A DNA stretch of 64,000 nucleotides from Ecdyonurus torrentis (taxonomy: Eukaryota > Arthropoda > Insecta > Ephemeroptera > Heptageniidae): NCBI GenBank assembly GCA_949318235.1, contig OX439129.1:2790001-2854000 (forward strand), given 5' to 3'. Below are positions 60,130-64,000 of the stretch, in pieces. Each line of letters starts with the position of its first letter. The stretch's first letter is position 1. The notes below the pieces were generated by a model. The model saw only the letters and a list, made by a program, of their open reading frames with translations, was not told the origin of the DNA and did not search any database. The position numbers and the translations under genes are program-made.

Positions 60130-63100
60130 ACTAAGATTCTTTATAACTGCGAATGTTTGCATTGAAGCGATTAAGGTTTAATAACCTTTTCTTTGCAAGT
60201 CTGTTAGTCCTACATTTTAGTTCAAACTGTAAGCCTGTAGCTTTATTAGCTTCGGAGATATAATCAAAAATCGTATTCACAGTAAAAAAAGTACGATGAG
60301 AAAGCACTGAGATTCTCTATAACTGCGACATTTTGCATTGGAGCGAATAAGGTGTAATAACCTTTTCTTTGCAAGTTTGTTAGTCCTACATTTTACTTCA
60401 AACCGCAAACCTTTAGCTTTTTTAGTTTCAGAGATATCATCAAAAATCTTATTTGCAGTCTAAAAAGTACGAGGAGAAAGCACTGAGATTCTCTATAACT
60501 GCGAAAAATTGCATTGTAGCGATTAAGATGTAATAACCTTTTCTTTGCAAGTCAGTTACTCCTACATTTAAGTTCACACCGCAAGCCTGTAGCTTTAATA
60601 GTGTCGGAGATATCATCAATAATCGTATTCACAGTCTGAAAAGTACGACGAGAAAGCACTGAGGTTTTCTATAACTGCGAAAGTTTGCATTGGAGCGAAT
60701 AAGGTGTAATTACCTTTTCTTTGCCAGTCTGTTAGTCCTACATTTTAGTTTAAACCGCAAGCCTGTAGCTTTATTAGTTTCGGAGAAATCATCAAAAATC
60801 TTAATCGTAGTCTAAAAAGTACGACGAGAAAGCACTGAGATATTCTATACCTGCGAAAGTTTGCATTGGAGCGATTAAGGTGTAATAACCTTTTCTTTGC
60901 AAGTCTGTTAGTCCTACATTTTAAGTCAAACTGCAAGCTTGTAGCTTTATTAATTTCGATGATATCTTAAAAAATCTTATTCGCAGTCTAAAAAGTACGA
61001 TGAGAAAGGACTGAGATTTTCTATAAGTGCAAAAGTTTGCATTGTAGCGATTAAGGTGTAATAATCTTTTCTTTGCAAGTCTGTTAGTCCTACATTTTAG
61101 TTCAAACTGTAAGCCTGTAGTTTTTTAAGTTTCAAAGATATCATCAAAAATTGTATTCTTAGTCTGAAAACTACGTTGAGAAAGCACTGACATTCTCAAT
61201 AACTGCGAAAGTTTGCAATGAAGCGATTAAGGTGTAATAACCTTTTCTTTGCAAGTCTGTTAGTACTACATTTAAGTTCAAACTGCAAGCCTGTAGCTTT
61301 ATTAGTTTCGGAGATATCATCAAAAATCTTATTCGCAGTCAAAAAAGTACTATGAGAAAGCACTGAGATTCTCTATAACTGCGAAAGTTTGCATTGTAGC
61401 GATTAAGGTGTTATAACCTTTTCTTTGCAAGTCTGTTAGTCCTACATTTAAGTTCAAACCGCAAGCCTGTAGCTTTACTAGTTTTGGAGATATCATCAAA
61501 AATCGTATTCACAGTCGGAAAAGTACGACGAGAAAGCACTGAGGTTTTCTATAACTGCGAAAGTTTGCATTGGAGCGATTAAGGTGTAATAACCTTTTCT
61601 TTGCAAGTCTGTTAGTCCTACATTTTAGTTCAAACCACATGCCTGTAGCTTTATTAGTTTCAAAGATATCATCAAAAATCGTATTCACAGTCTGAAAAGT
61701 ACGACGAGAAAGCACTGAGGTTTTCTATAACTGCGAAAGTTTGCATTGGAGCGAATAAGGTGTTTTTACCTTTTCTTTGCCAGTCTGTTAGTCCTACATT
61801 TTAGTTCAAACCGCAAGCCTGTAGCTTTATTAGTTTCAGAGATATAATCAAAAATCTTATTCGCAGTCTAAAAAGTACGATGAGAAAGCACTGAGATTCT
61901 CTATGACTGCGAAAGTATGCATTGGAGCGATTAAGGTGGAATAACCTTTTCTTTGCAAGTTTGTTAGTCCTACATTTTACTTCAAACCGCAAACCTTTAG
62001 CTTTTTTAGTTTCAGAGATATCATCAAAAATCTTATTTGCAGTCTAAAAAGTACGATGAGAAAGCACTGAGATTCTCTATAACTGCGAAAAATTGCATTG
62101 TAGCGATTAAGATGTAATAACCTTTTCTTTGCAAGTCAGTTACTCCTACATTTAAGTTCACACCGCAAGCCTGTAGCTTTAATAGTGTCGGAGATATCAT
62201 CAATAATCGTATTCACAGTCTGAAAAGTACGACGAGAAAGCACTGAGGTTTTCTATAACTGCGAAAGTTTGCATTGGAGCGAATAAGGTGTAATTACCTT
62301 TTCTTTGCCAGTCTGTTAGTCCTACATTTTAGTTTAAACCGCAAGCCTGTAGCTTTATTAGTTTCGGAGAAATCATCAAAAATCTTAATCGTAGTCTAAA
62401 AAGTACGACGAGAAAGCACTGAGATATTCTATACCTGCGAAAGTTTGCATTGGAGCGATTAAGGTGTAATAACCTTTTCTTTGCAAGTCTGTTAGTCCTA
62501 CATTTCAGTTCAAACCGCAAGCCTGTAGCTTTATTAGTTTCGGAGATATCATCAAAAATCGTATTCTTAGTCTGAAAACTACGTTGAGAAAGCACTGAGA
62601 TTCTCTATAACTGCGAACATTTGCATTGAAGCGATTAAGGTGTAATAACCTTTTCTTGGAAAGTCTGTTAGTCCTATATTTTAGTTCAAACCGCATGCCT
62701 GTAGCTTTATTAGTTTCAAAGATATCATCAAAAATCGTATTCTTAGTCTGAAAACTCCGTTGAGAAAGCACTAAGATTCTTTATAACTGCGAATGTTTGC
62801 ATTGAAGCGATTAAGGTTTAATAACCTTTTCTTTGCAAGTCTGTTAGTCCTACATTTTAGTTCAAACTGTAAGCCTGTAGCTTTATTAGCTTCGGAGATA
62901 TAATCAAAAATCGTATTCACAGTAAAAAAAGTACGATGAGAAAGCACTGAGATTCTCTATAACTGCGACATTTTGCATTGGAGCGAATAAGGTGTAATAA
63001 CCTTTTCTTTGCAAGTCTGTTAGTCCTACATATTAGTTCAAATCGCAAGCCTGTAGCTTTATTAGCTTCAGATTTATCATCAACAATCGTAATCACAGTC

Positions 63101-63647
63101 TGAAAAGTACGATGAGAAGCACTGAGATTCTCTATAACTGCGAAAGTTTGCATTGGAGCGATTAAGGTGTAATAACTTTTTCTTTGCAAGTCTGTTAGTG
63201 CTACATTTAAGTTCAAACCGCAAGGCTGTAGCTTTACTAGTTTCAGAGATATCATCAAAAATCGTATTCACAGTCTGAAAAGTACGACGAGAAAGCACTG
63301 AGGTTTTCTATAACTGCGAAAGTATGCATTCGAGCGATTAAGGTGTAATAACCTTTTGTTTGCAAGTCTGTTAGTCCTACATTTCAGTTCAAACCGCATG
63401 CCTGTAGCTTTATTAGTTTCAAAGATATCATCAAAAATCGTATTCTTAGTCTGAAAACTACGTTGAGAAAGCACTGAGATTCTCAATAACTGCGAAAGTT
63501 TGCAATGAAGCGATTAAGGTGTAATAACCTTTTCTTTGCAAGTCTGTTAGTCCTAAATTTTAGTTCAAACCGCAAGCCTGTAGCTTTATTAGCTTCGGAG
63601 ATATATCAAAAATCGTATTCACAGTCAAAAAAGAACGATGAGAAAGC
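60130..63647 (+). repeat. Sat176 20-monomer tandem duplication (3518 bp), right copy
   Basis: It is the tandem partner of 56612-60129. After about 63647 the sequence departs into GAGATTCTCTATAACTCCG, where the left copy joined GCACTAAGATTC at the duplication border. Positions 63648-64000 are ordinary Sat176 and resemble about 51690-52040. Confidence 0.85.
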
Positions 63648-64000
63648 ACTGAGATTCTCTATAACTCCGAAAGTTTGCATTGGAGCGAATAAGGTGTATT
63701 AACCTTTTCTTTGCAAGTTTGTTAGTCCTACATTTTACTTCAAACCGCAAACCTTTAGCTTTTTTAGTTTCAGAGATATCATCAAAAATCTTATTCGCAG
63801 TCTAAAAAGTACGATGAGAAAGCACTAAGATTCTCTATAACTGCGAAAGTTTGCATTGTAGCGATTAAGATGTAATAACCTTTTCTTTGCAAGTCAGTTA
63901 CTCCTACATTTAAGTTCACACCGCAAGCCTGTAGCTTTAATAGTGTCGGAGATATCATCAATAATCGTATTCACAGTCTGAAAAGTACGACGAGAAAGCA

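Larger units (their letters stand above)
28457..64000 (+). repeat. Sat176 array, main segment, about 200 monomers
   Basis: It is an uninterrupted head-to-tail array to the end of the window, which stops inside a monomer. Monomers are about 176 bp and fall into recognisable variants: AAGCTTGTAGCTTTATTAATTT..GATGATATC; CTGTAAGCCTGTAGTTTTTTAAG; CAAGTCAGTTACTCC..TAATAGTGTCGG; AAACCGCATGCCTGTAGC..TTTCAAAG; ATACGCAAGCCTGTAGC. The fixed order of these variants defines the HORs listed separately. I see no gene, RNA gene or further transposon. All frames of 60-113 codons on either strand are satellite readings, since the period is not a multiple of three and they break at monomer borders. Confidence 0.96.

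Noticed and set aside
19472..63702. ORFs of 60-113 codons on both strands in the 176-bp array
   Set aside because: The period is not a multiple of three, the frames cross monomer borders and end at each shift, and all copies are simply satellite readings.
1..64000. CRISPR array
   Set aside because: Repeat units are contiguous and similar over their full length. There are no short repeats separated by unique spacers and no cas genes.
19241..64000. Hammerhead ribozyme in the satellite (antisense TTGATGATATCTCCGAAAC)
   Set aside because: It resembles CUGANGA..GAAAC, but the first core C is T and the bases between cannot form stem II. No matching stems I or III were found.
1..64000. CENP-B box
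   Set aside because: No sequence with TTCG and CGGG at the required spacing was seen in either monomer. TTTCGGAGATATC has the TTCG part only.
1..64000. rRNA, tRNA or telomeric repeats
   Set aside because: No cloverleaf, A/B-box pair, rRNA-like segment or TTAGG/TTAGGG run was recognised in any part.

Overview
This window is almost entirely eukaryotic satellite DNA. It contains no host protein-coding gene, rRNA, tRNA, CRISPR array or bacterial-type operon that I can support. It is AT-rich throughout. The only real coding sequence is a 5'-truncated reverse-transcriptase ORF from a non-LTR retrotransposon. That ORF, its (ATT)n 3' tail and a TTAA-flanked foldback element point to an animal genome, plausibly an arthropod (inference, not proven).

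Layout. (1) Positions 1-19240 hold about 78 head-to-tail copies of a ~246-bp satellite. They form a three-monomer higher-order repeat (HOR, ~738 bp), which is itself duplicated in larger blocks at offsets of about 1475, 3195, 3932, 4670 and 5407 bp. The last ~900 bp are visibly more diverged. (2) At 19240/19241 the array switches, out of register, to a ~176-bp satellite that fills the rest of the window, about 240 copies in the same orientation. (3) Positions 22044-24005 are a minus-strand non-LTR retrotransposon fragment with RT domain, C-terminal region, 3' UTR, AATAAA and (ATT)n tail. (4) Positions 28147-28456 are a 310-bp foldback MITE flanked by TTAA. (5) The 176-bp array to the right of it is built from successive multi-monomer HORs: 13 monomers around 27.7-34.1 kb, 14 around 34.2-39.1 kb, 8 around 46.1-49 kb, and 9, 15 then 20 from 53.2 kb to the end. 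The 20-monomer unit is a near-identical tandem duplication of 3518 bp.

How the parts relate. The two satellites are not independent. Aligned by hand without gaps they share a core of about 156 bp (99 of 156 positions identical for one common form of each). The 246-bp form carries about 90 bp outside this core and the 176-bp form about 20 bp, so the length difference sits at one place. The most conserved stretch runs from TGTAGC to ATCATCAAAA. The array therefore looks like two branches of one satellite superfamily, homogenised by unequal exchange, with two later transposon insertions in the 176-bp branch. Uninterrupted copies of both insertion targets are present elsewhere in the window.

The many short minus-strand ORFs of 60-113 codons are reading frames through satellite monomers, and I do not call them genes. 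A pericentromeric, centromeric or other heterochromatic location is likely but cannot be shown from sequence alone.
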